NCBI RefSeq assembly: GCF_023072595.1
Contig: NZ_JALLGK010000004.1
Coordinates: forward strand, 124,001 to 188,000
Reading direction: 5' to 3'
Origin: Streptomyces sp. XM4193
GTDB taxonomy: Bacteria; Actinomycetota; Actinomycetes; Streptomycetales; Streptomycetaceae
DNA length: 64,000 bases
The position numbers and the translations under genes are program-made. The stretch's first letter is position 1; each line of letters begins with the position of its first letter. Under the pieces are notes generated by a model. The model was not told the origin of the DNA, made no database searches, and worked only from the letters and a program-made list of their open reading frames with translations. Shown one piece after another: positions 47,649 to 57,900 of this stretch.

Positions 47649-48509
47649 ATGGGGTGGGTATCCGCGGGCGACTACGAAGTCGCCCTGGAGGCCGGTAGGT
47701 TGGTCTGCCGCAACGGGAAGGGTCGGCGGCTGAAGTCCGTACCGGCCAAGTTGAAGGAGGAGCCGGCGGTCGTCGGGCTCCGGCAGTTGGGCGAGTGGTT
47801 GGAGCGGCACGAAGCCCGCTGCCTGTCCGACGTCGAGCAGTGGATGGTGCGTTCGCTGCCCGTCCCCACCACCGTGCTCGCCCGGGTCTGGCCCGACCCG
47901 GCCTGGCGGGCGGCGCTGAGCGACATGGTCGTCACCGGCGCGGACGGCGGAGTCGCCGGGTTCCTGCGCGATGTGGACCCCGAGCGGGGTCTGGGCCTCG
48001 TCGACCTGGACGGCGACACCGTCCGCATCACCCCCGACGTGGTGCGCGTTCCGCATCCCGTGCTCCTCGAAGACCTCGACGAGCTGCGGGAGTTCGCGGT
48101 CGAGCTGGAGATGGACCAGCGGGTGGAGCAGCTGTTCCGCGAGGTGTGGCACCGTCCGCCCGGCCTCGCACCGGAGACCGTCTCGGTGGACACCTACGCG
48201 GGCGGTGTCTTCAAGGAACTGCGGTTCCTGCACAGCCGCACCACTCAGCTCGGCTACCGCTCCCGCGGCGGGTACGCCGTCTGCCCGGTCGTGGAGGACG
48301 GCGTCACCGTCGAGGCCCGCATCTGGATCGGCGAGCACGACGGATACGACGCGTACGGCACCGAGACGGGCCCGCTGGGCTGGACCGACTCCTCGGGGCG
48401 CACTCTGACGGCGGCCGAGGTCGGCCCCGTCGCATGGTCGGACGGCATGCGCATGGCGGCGGCGCTCTACGCCGGCCGCGATGTGGAAGACGAGGAGCAG
48501 GCGGCATGA
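47649..48509 (+). CDS. DUF4132 protein (YehI/MolR-like)
   Basis: The 286-residue protein matches the DUF4132 core: LERHEARCLSDVEQWMVRSL, a strand-rich GFLRDVDPERGLGLVDLDGD segment, 'VRVPHPVLLEDLDELREFAVELE' and 'QRVEQLFREVW'. E. coli YehI is a long WGR-DUF4132 protein encoded beside yehL/M/P/Q; here only the DUF4132 portion is present and the WGR domain is missing. GGGGAG lies 9 nt before the ATG. It is the first gene of a five-gene operon and overlaps the next gene by ATGA. The molecular role of DUF4132 is not known. Confidence 0.78.
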   Translation: MGWVSAGDYEVALEAGRLVCRNGKGRRLKSVPAKLKEEPAVVGLRQLGEWLERHEARCLSDVEQWMVRSLPVPTTVLARVWPDPAWRAALSDMVVTGADGGVAGFLRDVDPERGLGLVDLDGDTVRITPDVVRVPHPVLLEDLDELREFAVELEMDQRVEQLFREVWHRPPGLAPETVSVDTYAGGVFKELRFLHSRTTQLGYRSRGGYAVCPVVEDGVTVEARIWIGEHDGYDAYGTETGPLGWTDSSGRTLTAAEVGPVAWSDGMRMAAALYAGRDVEDEEQAA

Positions 48510-51500
48510 GCACCACCACGACACACACCCCCACGGGCACGGGCACACGCCCTGACACCCCCGCGCTCCCCGGCCGTACCGACGGTGACTCCGGGACCCG
48601 TATCGCGGCCCTGCTCGACGCGGACGCCGTTCTTCCCGCCGGCACCACTGACCGGGACGACGCCGACACACTGACCGCCCGCACCTACACCCACCCGGCC
48701 CTCGGGGACAGGCCCGTCGTCCGCCTGGTGCCCGGCACCCTCGGCGAGGCCGAGGACCTGGCGCTGGAGTTCCTCGGGCTGTCGCGGACCGAGGACGCCC
48801 CCGTGGTGGGCCAGGTCCGCCGGGTGACACTGGGCTTCCCCGCCTGGGCCCTGGTCAACGACCCGGCCAACGGCCACCACGCCCTGGCCCTGGTCAAGGA
48901 CATCGAGCGGCTGGGCCGCCAGGCCAGGAGCCGTGCCGGCGCGGCCAAGGAGGGCTTCGACGAGCTCGGCACCCGGCTGGGCCGTGCCGTGCCGCACTTC
49001 CTGCCCACCTACTACGAGCAGGTCGCCCGCCTCTTCCTCCAGGCGGAGAACACCACGTACGCGGCCACCTTCTTCGGCAAGGCCCGCGAGGCGGAGCGGG
49101 TGCACGGCCTCGTCGTGGACGAGGACCGGCAGCGGGCGGTCTTCCTGGAGTTCGCCTTCGCCGGTGCGCTGACCGTCAAGGCCCTGCGGCAGTACGTGCG
49201 GGACCTCACCGACCGGCTCTCCCCGGCCGAAGCCTGGGCTCAGTTCCGCAGACTGCTGGTCGAGCGCTGCTCCGCGGGTGTGCCGCCCTACGCGGCGCTG
49301 CCGCAGGACGTGCGCGCACTGCTCAAGGCCACCGGGCTGGACCGCGCCGCTGCCGAGCGCGAGCTGGTCGCGGACCTGATCGGCTCGCCGGGAGTGGTCC
49401 GCGCCCCCGCCTCGTTCTGGACGGCCTACCGCTCCTCGGTCGTCGCTCTCGGCCGGCAGGACCCGGCCGTGCGCGCCCGGCTCACCGGCTTCTTCCCGGA
49501 GACCTTCACCGAGAAGGGCGACCGGTCCGCAACCGGCGAGCACGCCTGGCTCACGCTGCTGGCCGAGGCCGGCGCCGAGGAGCTGCTCACCGAACTCCCG
49601 GCCGTCGCGGGGGAGTCGGGCACAGCGCAGGAGGCGCCGTCCGTCTCGCCGGCGGACTGGCTCGGCCGCTGGGAGGCGTACCGCCAGCGGGACCGGTCCT
49701 GCTCGGGCCGCAGCCCGCAGACCCTCGCGCTGCTCGCCCGCATGGCGGACCGGCTGCGCGCCGACGGACGACCCGTCCAGCTCTTCCACGGCCGCTGGCA
49801 CTGCACGGCCGACCTCGACGTCCTCGACCACTGCCTGACCGAGGGCATACCCGTCGCCCAGCCGGAGAAGCAGGCCCAGGGCTACGGGCGGCCCCCCGGC
49901 TTCGCGCTCGGCCGCTGGCTCACCGACACCGCGCCCGGCGCGCGCGACCTCGCCGCCGTCGAACGGAGCCCGGAGTTCCGCGCCCGGCTCAGCCACGCCG
50001 TCGGCGAGCTCGGAGGAAGCGGCCGGAACAACAGGTCCGACGAATCGGAGCTCCGGGCACTGGCCGCGCACCCGGTGCTCTCCGTGGTGCTGCGCGAGTG
50101 GCTGACCGCCCGCGCCGAGGAGTACACCACCGCCCGCGGCCTTCCCGGCCTGCGGTCCGCGCTCGGCAGACTGGCCGGTTTCGGACGGGTGGTCGAGAAG
50201 GTCGCGCCGGAGGCGGTCAGCCTCGTCGGGGCCCACTCGGTGGTGCCCGTGCTCGCCGCCGCCCTGCGCGCCGGCGTCCCGGACGAGCTGGGCTGGCCCG
50301 CACTGGACGAGGCGTACACCGAGCTGGCCGCGGAAGCGGCCGCCACGCCGCAGGCGCGCAACCACCGCGCGGCCGAGGTCGAGATCACCGGCGCCTGGCC
50401 CGCCCTGATCCTGAGCACCCGCGAGCGTGCCGTGGTCGTCGGCCCCGAGGGCGTCCTGCTCCGGCACACCCTGCGGCTGCCCGCGGACGTCGACCAGTGG
50501 CGGTCGCTCGGATTCCGTTACGTCGACGGCGAGTTGCTGGTCGTCTGGTGGGAGGGCGGCAAGCAGCACGGCTACTGGTCGAACCGTCCCGCCGAGGTGT
50601 TCCTCCCGGGCGGCGAGCAGATCGCCGGCTGGGGCGGTGGCGGCGTCTCCGACAACGTCTGCCTGCCGCTGCCCGGAGGCGGTCGCGCGACCGGCGGCAA
50701 GGCGCTGCACGCGGGCGACACCGACCTTCCGCCGCGCCGCGCGGTCCTCTCCGACGGCACCGGCCACTGGCGTGCCGGACACCAGGGCACGCAGCACGCG
50801 TGGCTGGAGTACGACCCGGCCACCGGCACCCACGGCCGCGCCTCACTGCCCGCCTTCCTGCGCTCCGGAGTACAGGACGGCAGCCGGCTGCTCGCCGAGC
50901 ACTGCCAGGTGCTGCCGCTCCAACCCGGCCTGGAGACCACCCCGTTCGGCACGGACGGCGCCGTCCTCGGCCGCTGGGTCCGCCGCACGGTCGCCGATCC
51001 CGGCGGTTCCGCGCCCGCGGACGGCCACCGGGCCGAGGCGGGCAGCCCGGACGGCACCACGGTGACCCTGCCGGGCCCGCTGGCCGACGGCTACGCGGTC
51101 CCGCTCGGCGCTCTCGCCCTGCCCGGCGGGGCACGTCCGATCCTGGTCCGGCGCCATGCGGCCGTGGAGGCCCATCCGGCGGACACCGACGGCACCGGCG
51201 GCAGCCTGTGGTCCGTCACTCCCGACAACTCCGGCGTCGGCCACATCGCGGCGGGCACCCCGTACCTGCCGCCCGTCGCCTACTGGCACGCCCTGCGCCC
51301 GCGGGACGAGGCGGGCTCCGCGGCGCTGCGGACCCTGACCCGGGACCGGGCGCAGCAGCTGTTCGACGAGGTCGCCGTCGCCATCGGCAAACACCTGGAG
51401 GCGGTCCGGAGCGTCGAGAAGTACACCGGGCCCTCGTCGCGGCAGATGAGCGAGGAGGTCGTCGCCCTGATCCTGCCCGAGGTGACCGATGCGCGGCTGC

Positions 51501-53707
51501 GTGCCGGAGTCACCGCGATGGTCGATGTCGCGGTGCGGCACGCCGTCGCGGTCGACCGGTTCCTGAGGCCGCCCGAGCCCGCGCAGTCCGAGCGGCCCGC
51601 GAGGACCGCGCGCACCGAGGGCATGTTCTTCGATCACGAGCCGGAGCACGGCGACGACCGGACCCTGCGGCAGGCCACCGCCTGGGGCTCCGAGCGCATC
51701 CACGGCTCGTGGTGGCGCGGCGGCCGTGAGTGGACCGCGATCCGCGGGATCCTCGCCGTCAACCACGTGCTCGGAGGTGAGCCCGCGTTCGGCCCGCCGG
51801 TGCCGACGAAGTCGCCGTTCAGCGCGGTCGACGGCTGGCAGCGGGACGAGTACACGGTGCCCGGGGACAGCGTGCGCTGGACCTCCCTCCTCGACAAGCT
51901 GCCCGAGCTTGCCTACCGGGCCGCCTCGCCGGCCGTCACCGCCGAGCAGCGCGAAGGGCTCCTCGTCCTGCTCGACGCACTCGCCGCCGGGCCGCTCGCG
52001 GATCCGGCGGGCACCGTGCGGCAGGTGCATCTCCTCGAGCCGTACGCCGGCACGCCCGGGCAGCACGACCACCGGCCGGTGCCGCGCCTGGGCCAGGTGC
52101 TGCGCAAGGGCTCCCGCACCATCGTGATCCTCGACGACTGCCACCGGTACGCCGACGAGGTCGGGCGCTGGCTGGCCCTGGACCACGACCCGACCGGAGC
52201 CTTCGGCGCCGTGCCCGGCTTCACCCTGGAGCGGGAGCGCGTGCACCGCGACGGCACAGCCGTGGACCGGCTCACCCGACTCACCGCGCTGGTGCGGGCC
52301 AAGGGGGCCGCGCCGTGGAGCCCGGAGGCGGCAGAGGCGTTCCACACGGCCACCGGCATCGGGCCGCTCCAGGCCGTCGCCCTGCTGTCGGCCGCCACCG
52401 AGGAGCCGGAGGCCGAGGCACTCACCCTGCTCGGCACCAAGACCCGTGCCTTCGAGGCGGCGCAGGCCAGGCTGCACGCCCTGCCGCGCGACGACCGACA
52501 CGCGCTGGTCCGCGCGCTGCTGCCGGCGGACCCGGCCGCGCTCTGGTCCACCGGACCGGACGTCCCGGCCGCCGCCGAGGTCTGGCGGCAGCGCCTGGGC
52601 TCCCTCGTCCGCGTCCCCGAAGAGCTGGACCTCGATCTGTCGGGCGCCACGCTCGGAGCGATCGACCTGGTGCTCAACGCGGCCTCCCGGGACTGGCTCG
52701 CCGACGGCACCGCCGCCTCCGACGGGCGGAGCCCCGGTCTGCGGCGGGCGGGTGCCCGCGGTGCGATCGACGGCGCCCTGACCGCGATGCGCGTCCTGGC
52801 CTACGACCTGCCGCACCGGCATCCGCTGCGGTCCCACCTGCCCACCGGGCTCGCGGCACTGCGCGCCCGTCTCGCCGACCCGGAGCTGGTGCTCGACCTC
52901 GGCCTGGCCTGGACGGAGGAGGGCGGGCCGATCGGTGCCCCGATCCGCGCCGCCTTCGGCCTCCCCGAGGCCGAAGGAGCGGACGCCGACGGGCTGGTAC
53001 GGGCCGGCGAGGCGCTGCTGCTGACGCCCGACCGCGGCCGGGGCCACGAACGACTGCTCATCCGCCCGGCCGGTCTGACGGGGTCCGAGGATCCGGTCCT
53101 CGGTCTCGTCGAGGGCATGATCGACACCCATTCCGGCCTCGACCTGCGCGCACTGCGTGCCCTGCTCGGCGAGGAGACGGACGCCCTGGTCTCGGCCGGC
53201 CTGCCCGCGGGTGCCACCGGTGACCCGGACTCCGCGCCGGCTGCGCACCATCCGGCGCAGGACCCGTCCCGCACGGTGCCCGAGCTGGTGGCGGAGGCCG
53301 CCGAAGCGCTCGGTCTGAGTGCGGACGCCGCCACCCTGTACCTGATGCTGCTCGCCCTGCCCGACCCCACGGACCGCAACTGCGTCCGCTGGACGCAGTG
53401 GAAGCCCGCGCGCATCAAGAAGGCCCGCGCCGAGCTCGCCGCCGGCAGCCTGGTCACCGAGGCCAAGCGGTCCCGAGCGGGACGCACGCTCTTCCTGCCC
53501 TGCGGTTGGCGCGAGCGGCGGTCGCCCGCCCTGCCGCTGGAGACCTGGAAGGAAAGTCTCTACCCGGTGGTCGGCGACATCCGCACCGTGCCCGACCGGC
53601 CGGTGGCCGCGCTGTTCGCGGCGGCCTGGGCACGGGTCCGGGACGGCGACGCCCCGGCCTTCGAAGAACTGGAAACCCGCGCATCCCGGAAGGGCCGCCG
53701 CCGATGA
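48506..53707 (+). CDS. 1,733-residue protein of the MoxR/VWA operon, family not recognised
   Basis: Start ATG 48506 overlaps the preceding stop, and its own stop overlaps the AAA gene, so it is an integral operon member. I see no signal peptide, membrane helix or P-loop. The first ~100 residues are Thr/Pro/Asp-rich. Residues 100-600 are helical, like a solenoid. Residues 600-900 are Trp/Gly-rich strands (YVDGELLVVWWEGGKQHGYW, GHWRAGHQGTQHAWLEYDP) that could be a beta-propeller. The rest is helical again and ends with basic ARIKKARAEL...KRSRAGRTLF segments. It occupies the place of the large DUF4132/YehI-type or 'vWA-MoxR-associated' protein in related clusters and may be the effector or the scaffold. 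Confidence 0.75.
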   Translation: MSTTTTHTPTGTGTRPDTPALPGRTDGDSGTRIAALLDADAVLPAGTTDRDDADTLTARTYTHPALGDRPVVRLVPGTLGEAEDLALEFLGLSRTEDAPVVGQVRRVTLGFPAWALVNDPANGHHALALVKDIERLGRQARSRAGAAKEGFDELGTRLGRAVPHFLPTYYEQVARLFLQAENTTYAATFFGKAREAERVHGLVVDEDRQRAVFLEFAFAGALTVKALRQYVRDLTDRLSPAEAWAQFRRLLVERCSAGVPPYAALPQDVRALLKATGLDRAAAERELVADLIGSPGVVRAPASFWTAYRSSVVALGRQDPAVRARLTGFFPETFTEKGDRSATGEHAWLTLLAEAGAEELLTELPAVAGESGTAQEAPSVSPADWLGRWEAYRQRDRSCSGRSPQTLALLARMADRLRADGRPVQLFHGRWHCTADLDVLDHCLTEGIPVAQPEKQAQGYGRPPGFALGRWLTDTAPGARDLAAVERSPEFRARLSHAVGELGGSGRNNRSDESELRALAAHPVLSVVLREWLTARAEEYTTARGLPGLRSALGRLAGFGRVVEKVAPEAVSLVGAHSVVPVLAAALRAGVPDELGWPALDEAYTELAAEAAATPQARNHRAAEVEITGAWPALILSTRERAVVVGPEGVLLRHTLRLPADVDQWRSLGFRYVDGELLVVWWEGGKQHGYWSNRPAEVFLPGGEQIAGWGGGGVSDNVCLPLPGGGRATGGKALHAGDTDLPPRRAVLSDGTGHWRAGHQGTQHAWLEYDPATGTHGRASLPAFLRSGVQDGSRLLAEHCQVLPLQPGLETTPFGTDGAVLGRWVRRTVADPGGSAPADGHRAEAGSPDGTTVTLPGPLADGYAVPLGALALPGGARPILVRRHAAVEAHPADTDGTGGSLWSVTPDNSGVGHIAAGTPYLPPVAYWHALRPRDEAGSAALRTLTRDRAQQLFDEVAVAIGKHLEAVRSVEKYTGPSSRQMSEEVVALILPEVTDARLRAGVTAMVDVAVRHAVAVDRFLRPPEPAQSERPARTARTEGMFFDHEPEHGDDRTLRQATAWGSERIHGSWWRGGREWTAIRGILAVNHVLGGEPAFGPPVPTKSPFSAVDGWQRDEYTVPGDSVRWTSLLDKLPELAYRAASPAVTAEQREGLLVLLDALAAGPLADPAGTVRQVHLLEPYAGTPGQHDHRPVPRLGQVLRKGSRTIVILDDCHRYADEVGRWLALDHDPTGAFGAVPGFTLERERVHRDGTAVDRLTRLTALVRAKGAAPWSPEAAEAFHTATGIGPLQAVALLSAATEEPEAEALTLLGTKTRAFEAAQARLHALPRDDRHALVRALLPADPAALWSTGPDVPAAAEVWRQRLGSLVRVPEELDLDLSGATLGAIDLVLNAASRDWLADGTAASDGRSPGLRRAGARGAIDGALTAMRVLAYDLPHRHPLRSHLPTGLAALRARLADPELVLDLGLAWTEEGGPIGAPIRAAFGLPEAEGADADGLVRAGEALLLTPDRGRGHERLLIRPAGLTGSEDPVLGLVEGMIDTHSGLDLRALRALLGEETDALVSAGLPAGATGDPDSAPAAHHPAQDPSRTVPELVAEAAEALGLSADAATLYLMLLALPDPTDRNCVRWTQWKPARIKKARAELAAGSLVTEAKRSRAGRTLFLPCGWRERRSPALPLETWKESLYPVVGDIRTVPDRPVAALFAAAWARVRDGDAPAFEELETRASRKGRRR

Positions 53708-54924
53708 CGACCACCAGCACCGACCCCACCGCCGGCCCGGGCGCCGCCGCCCGGCCCCGGGCGGCGACAGCCGCCGACCAGCACCGGCAGATCACCCCGC
53801 CCGAGGACCGGTACGCCACCGAGCTGGCCTTCCTCGCCGCTCACGACACCGGACCCCGCCCGCCAGGCTGGCGCCTCACGCCGCGTGCCGTCGTCCTGTT
53901 CGTGACGGGCAGCGCCGGGCAGGCGCTGAGTCTGCCCAAGGACGCGGCTGCGGACCCCGGGGTGCCGAGCCGCCTGGTGATCGAGGAGAAGTTCGTCGGC
54001 GAGCGCGCCCTGGTCGAGCGCTGCGTGGTCACCCTCGCCGGTGAGCGCGGGCTCCTCCTGGTGGGAGAGCCCGGCACGGCCAAGTCCATGCTCTCCGAGC
54101 TGCTGTCGGCCGCCGTCTGCGGCACCAGCGCGCTCACCGTGCAGGGCACCGCGGGCACCACCGAGGACCAGCTCAAGTACGGCTGGAACTACGCGCTGCT
54201 GCTCGCCCAGGGCCCCACGGAGGAGGCACTGGTTCCCTCCCCGGTGCTCACGGCCATGACGCGGGGCGCGGTCGCCCGCGTGGAGGAGGTGACCCGCTGC
54301 CTGCCCGAGGTGCAGGACGCGCTGGTCTCGCTGCTCTCCGAACGCCGTATCGCCGTCCCCGAACTGGCGGGCAGCGAGAGCGCGTTGGCACATGCGGCAC
54401 CCGGTTTCACCCTCATCGCCACCGCCAACCTGCGGGACAAGGGCGTGTCGGAGATGTCCGCCGCGCTGAAGCGGCGCTTCAACTTCGAGACGGTCGGCCC
54501 CATCGGTGACGTGGACGCCGAGGCGGCGCTCGTGCGCCGCCAGTCCCGTGCCGCGGTGGAGCGCGCGGGCGCGGCCTACCAGGTCGACGACGCCGTGCTG
54601 GAGGCGCTGGTCACCGCCTTCCGGGATCTGCGCGAGGGACGTTCCGCCGAGGGCTGGGAGGTGGAACGGCCCTCCACGGTGATGAGTACGGCGGAGGCGG
54701 TCTCGGTCGCGGGCTCCCTCGGCCTGGCCGCCGCGTACTTCCCCGGCGACCGGGACGTGCTGTCGCTGCTGCCCGGCCATCTGCTCGGCGTCGTGCGCAA
54801 GGACGATCCGGCCGACGCGGCGCGCCTGCTCGGCTACTGGGACGGCGCGGTGCGCAGACGCGCGGAGCAGGGCTCGTCGACCTGGCGCGCCCTGTGGGAC
54901 CTGCGCGCGGTGCTGGAGAACTGA
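53704..54924 (+). CDS. MoxR-type AAA+ ATPase (YehL-like)
   Basis: The 406-residue ATPase has Walker A GEPGTAKS after the strand RGLLLV, a Walker B-equivalent RVEEVTR in which the usual Asp is Glu, the helix LPEVQDALVSLLSERRI, sensor 1 Asn in LIATANLRDKG, and the arginine-finger segment LKRRFNFE. MoxR ATPases work with VWA-domain proteins as chaperone-like pairs, which fits the VWA gene directly downstream. Start ATG 53704 overlaps the previous stop; the next gene begins 4 nt after its stop. Confidence 0.88.
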   Translation: MTTTSTDPTAGPGAAARPRAATAADQHRQITPPEDRYATELAFLAAHDTGPRPPGWRLTPRAVVLFVTGSAGQALSLPKDAAADPGVPSRLVIEEKFVGERALVERCVVTLAGERGLLLVGEPGTAKSMLSELLSAAVCGTSALTVQGTAGTTEDQLKYGWNYALLLAQGPTEEALVPSPVLTAMTRGAVARVEEVTRCLPEVQDALVSLLSERRIAVPELAGSESALAHAAPGFTLIATANLRDKGVSEMSAALKRRFNFETVGPIGDVDAEAALVRRQSRAAVERAGAAYQVDDAVLEALVTAFRDLREGRSAEGWEVERPSTVMSTAEAVSVAGSLGLAAAYFPGDRDVLSLLPGHLLGVVRKDDPADAARLLGYWDGAVRRRAEQGSSTWRALWDLRAVLEN

Positions 54925-54928
54925 GCCG

Positions 54929-57900
54929 ATGGACCAACCGACCACCCCCGAGCCGCAGACGGGCGCCGGGGCGGCAGCGCCTGCCGCCGCCCCCGCCGTT
55001 TCGCAGGCTTCCGACGCACCGGGCGCCGTCCCGTCCACCGGCCGGCGCCCCGCCGTCACGCAGCAGGGCCCCGCCACCGGCGTGGATCCGACGGGGCCGC
55101 CGGCTCCCACCGGGCCGGTGTATCCCACCGGCCCCGTGGGGCCCGACGCCGCGGTGGCGGCGCTCGCGGCGGACGGGCCGGGGCTGCCGTACCTCATCGG
55201 AGTGCGCCACCACGCGCCCTCCCTCGCGGCCGCCGTACCGGCCCTGCTGGACGCGGCGGCGCCCGACGTCCTCCTGGTCGAGCTGCCCGCCGAGTTCCAG
55301 CCGTGGCTGGGCTGGCTCGCCCACGAGGACACCCGCGCACCGGTGGCCCTGGCCGCCGTGCTGCCCGGCGGCCAGGGCTCGGCCACCGGGCAGGCGCCCG
55401 CCTTCTACCCGTTCGCGGATTTCTCGCCGGAGCTGGCCGCTCTGCGCTGGGCGGCACGCAACGGCGTCCCGGCGGTGGCCTGCGACCTGCCCCTGGCCGA
55501 CGGCGGGTACTCCCGCACCCCACCGCACGCCGACCGCGGGGCCGAACCGGGTGCCGACCGCGAGCCTGCACCGGATGCCGGCCGACTGTCGGCGCCGGAC
55601 TCGGGCACGGCGGACGCCGAAGTCGACACCGTGCAGGGGGAGTCGGCCTCATCGGCAGCGGCGGCGCCTCCGCCCGGTCCCACCGCTGCCGCCTCCGACA
55701 TCGGGAGCGGTCTGACCGACGCTCTCCGGTCCCGGCTGACCGGGCGGGACGGTGACGATCTGTGGGACCGGCTGGTGGAGGCCCCCGCGCCCGGCTCCAC
55801 GCCCGAAGCGGTACGGCGGGCCGCGCTGCTCGTCGGCTGGGCGCTGCGGTACGAGGCCGAGGCGCGGCGCGAGGTGGACCCCACCGATCCCGCGCGCGAG
55901 GCGTGCATGCGCGGGCACGTGGCCGAAGCCCTGGCGAGCGGGCTGCGTCCCGCCGTCGTGGTGGGTGCTTTCCACACTCCCGCGCTGCTGACGCCCGCCG
56001 TCGAGGCGGCCACGTCGACGGCCGACGCGGCGCACGCACCGCACACCGCCGCACCCCGTACCCCGCACCCGCCCACCGCGCCCCGACCCGCTCCGGACCC
56101 CCGGCCGGGCACGGACCCGCACGCCGGCCCGCACCCCGGTTCGTACGCCGGGCCTTCCGCGTCGCACGCCGGCTCCGGCGCCGCGCCGGAGGGCAGCACC
56201 GTCTCGCTGATCCCGTACACCTACCCCCTGCTCGACTCCCGCTCCGGCTATCCGGCCGGTATCCGCGACCCGGAGTGGCAGCACATCGTGCTCGACGCCG
56301 CGGGGGACCCGGGCGCCCTGCACGAGGCGCTGATCCGCACCGCGGTCCGCCTCTGCGCCGCGTTGCGGGAGGAGGGCCATCCCTACGGTCCGGCGGACGG
56401 CCGGGAGATCGTGCGGGTCGCCGGCGACCTGGCCCGGCTGCGCGACCTGCCCGCCCCCGGCCGGGGTGAGTTGCTGGAAGCCGTGCAGACAGTGCTCGGC
56501 CGGGGAGAGACGTACGGTACGGGCCGGGCCGTCGCCCGCGCGCTGGAGCGCGTACTCGTCGGCACCCGTTCCGGGCGCCCGGCCGCGGGCGCGCCGCGCA
56601 GCGGTCTGGGCCCCGCGGTGGAGGCCGAGACCGAGGCGTTGTCCCTGCCCGGCCCGGCGGACGTGCACGAGAAGACGCCGCGGGACCTGCGGCTCGACCC
56701 GGCCCGTTCCGCTCTCGACGGGCGCCGCGAACTGCTGCTCCGCAGGCTGACCGCATGCGGCATCCCGTACGGGCAGGAGCAGGCGGTGACCGGCGCGGCG
56801 GGTTCGGAGGGGCTCACCACCCGTTGGCAGGTGCGCTGGACCCCGGCCACCGCCGCGATGCTCACGGCCGCCGGAGTACGCGGCGTCACCTCCGCCCAGG
56901 CGGCCGAGGGCGTGCTGCGGGGGCGGCACGCCGCCGAGCGCGCGGAGGGCGGTCCGACCGCGGCGCAGGTCGTCCGCGGGCTCACGGACGCGGCGCAGTG
57001 CGCGCTGCCGGCGCTCGCCGAGGCCCGTCTGACGGAGCTTGCCGCGGTGCTCCCCGCGAGCGGGACCCTGCCCGAACTCCTCGCGGGACTCGACCTCCTG
57101 GACCGCATCGCAGCGGGACACCTGCCCGTTCCGGAGGTGACCGGCGTCGAGAACGCGAGAGAGCTGCTGACCTCGGCGGCGGTGCGTCAGGTCGACGGGC
57201 TCACGGGTTCGGAGAAGGCGGAGGACGCCCGGGCGCTGCTCGAACTCGCCCAGCGCGCCGACCGGTTGGGCGGCATCCGGCTCGCCGACGCGCTCGCCCG
57301 GCTGGCAGCCGACGGCGCCCCGCTGATCGCCGCCGCCGCCGGCGCCGTCCGGGTGCTCACGGGGCTGGAGCAGGCAGACGCCTTCGGCACCCGTGTCGCC
57401 TCCTGGGTGGACGCGGCGGCGGACAGCTCCTCCAGAGCCGCACTCACCGCCCGGCTCACCGGTGTCCTGACCGTGGCGGGGCCGCTTCTGACCGTCGGAT
57501 CCTCGGCGCTGGACCCGCTGCTGCACCGGGTCGTCGCACTGGCCGACGCAGCCTTCCTGGCCCGGCTGCCCGCGCTGCGCGGCGGCTTCGACACCCTCAG
57601 CCCGGCCGACCGCGACCGGCTGCTGGCGACCGTCGAGGAGCGACTGGGCACCCGGATCGACCTCGCCGACGCCGATGATCCCGCCGAGCTGGCACGCCGT
57701 ACGGTCGCCGACCTCGCCGCCCGCGACCTCCTGGCCGGCCTCGCCCTCCCCGTCCCACCCCCGGTGGACACGGGCGCCGAGCCGTCCGTTCCCGCGCCCT
57801 CGGCACTCGCCGACGCATCGACCGCACCACCGGCCGTCAACCCGACGCACCCCGACACCCCCGCGCCCGCAACCGGCACCGCCCCCGACGCTCATCCCGT

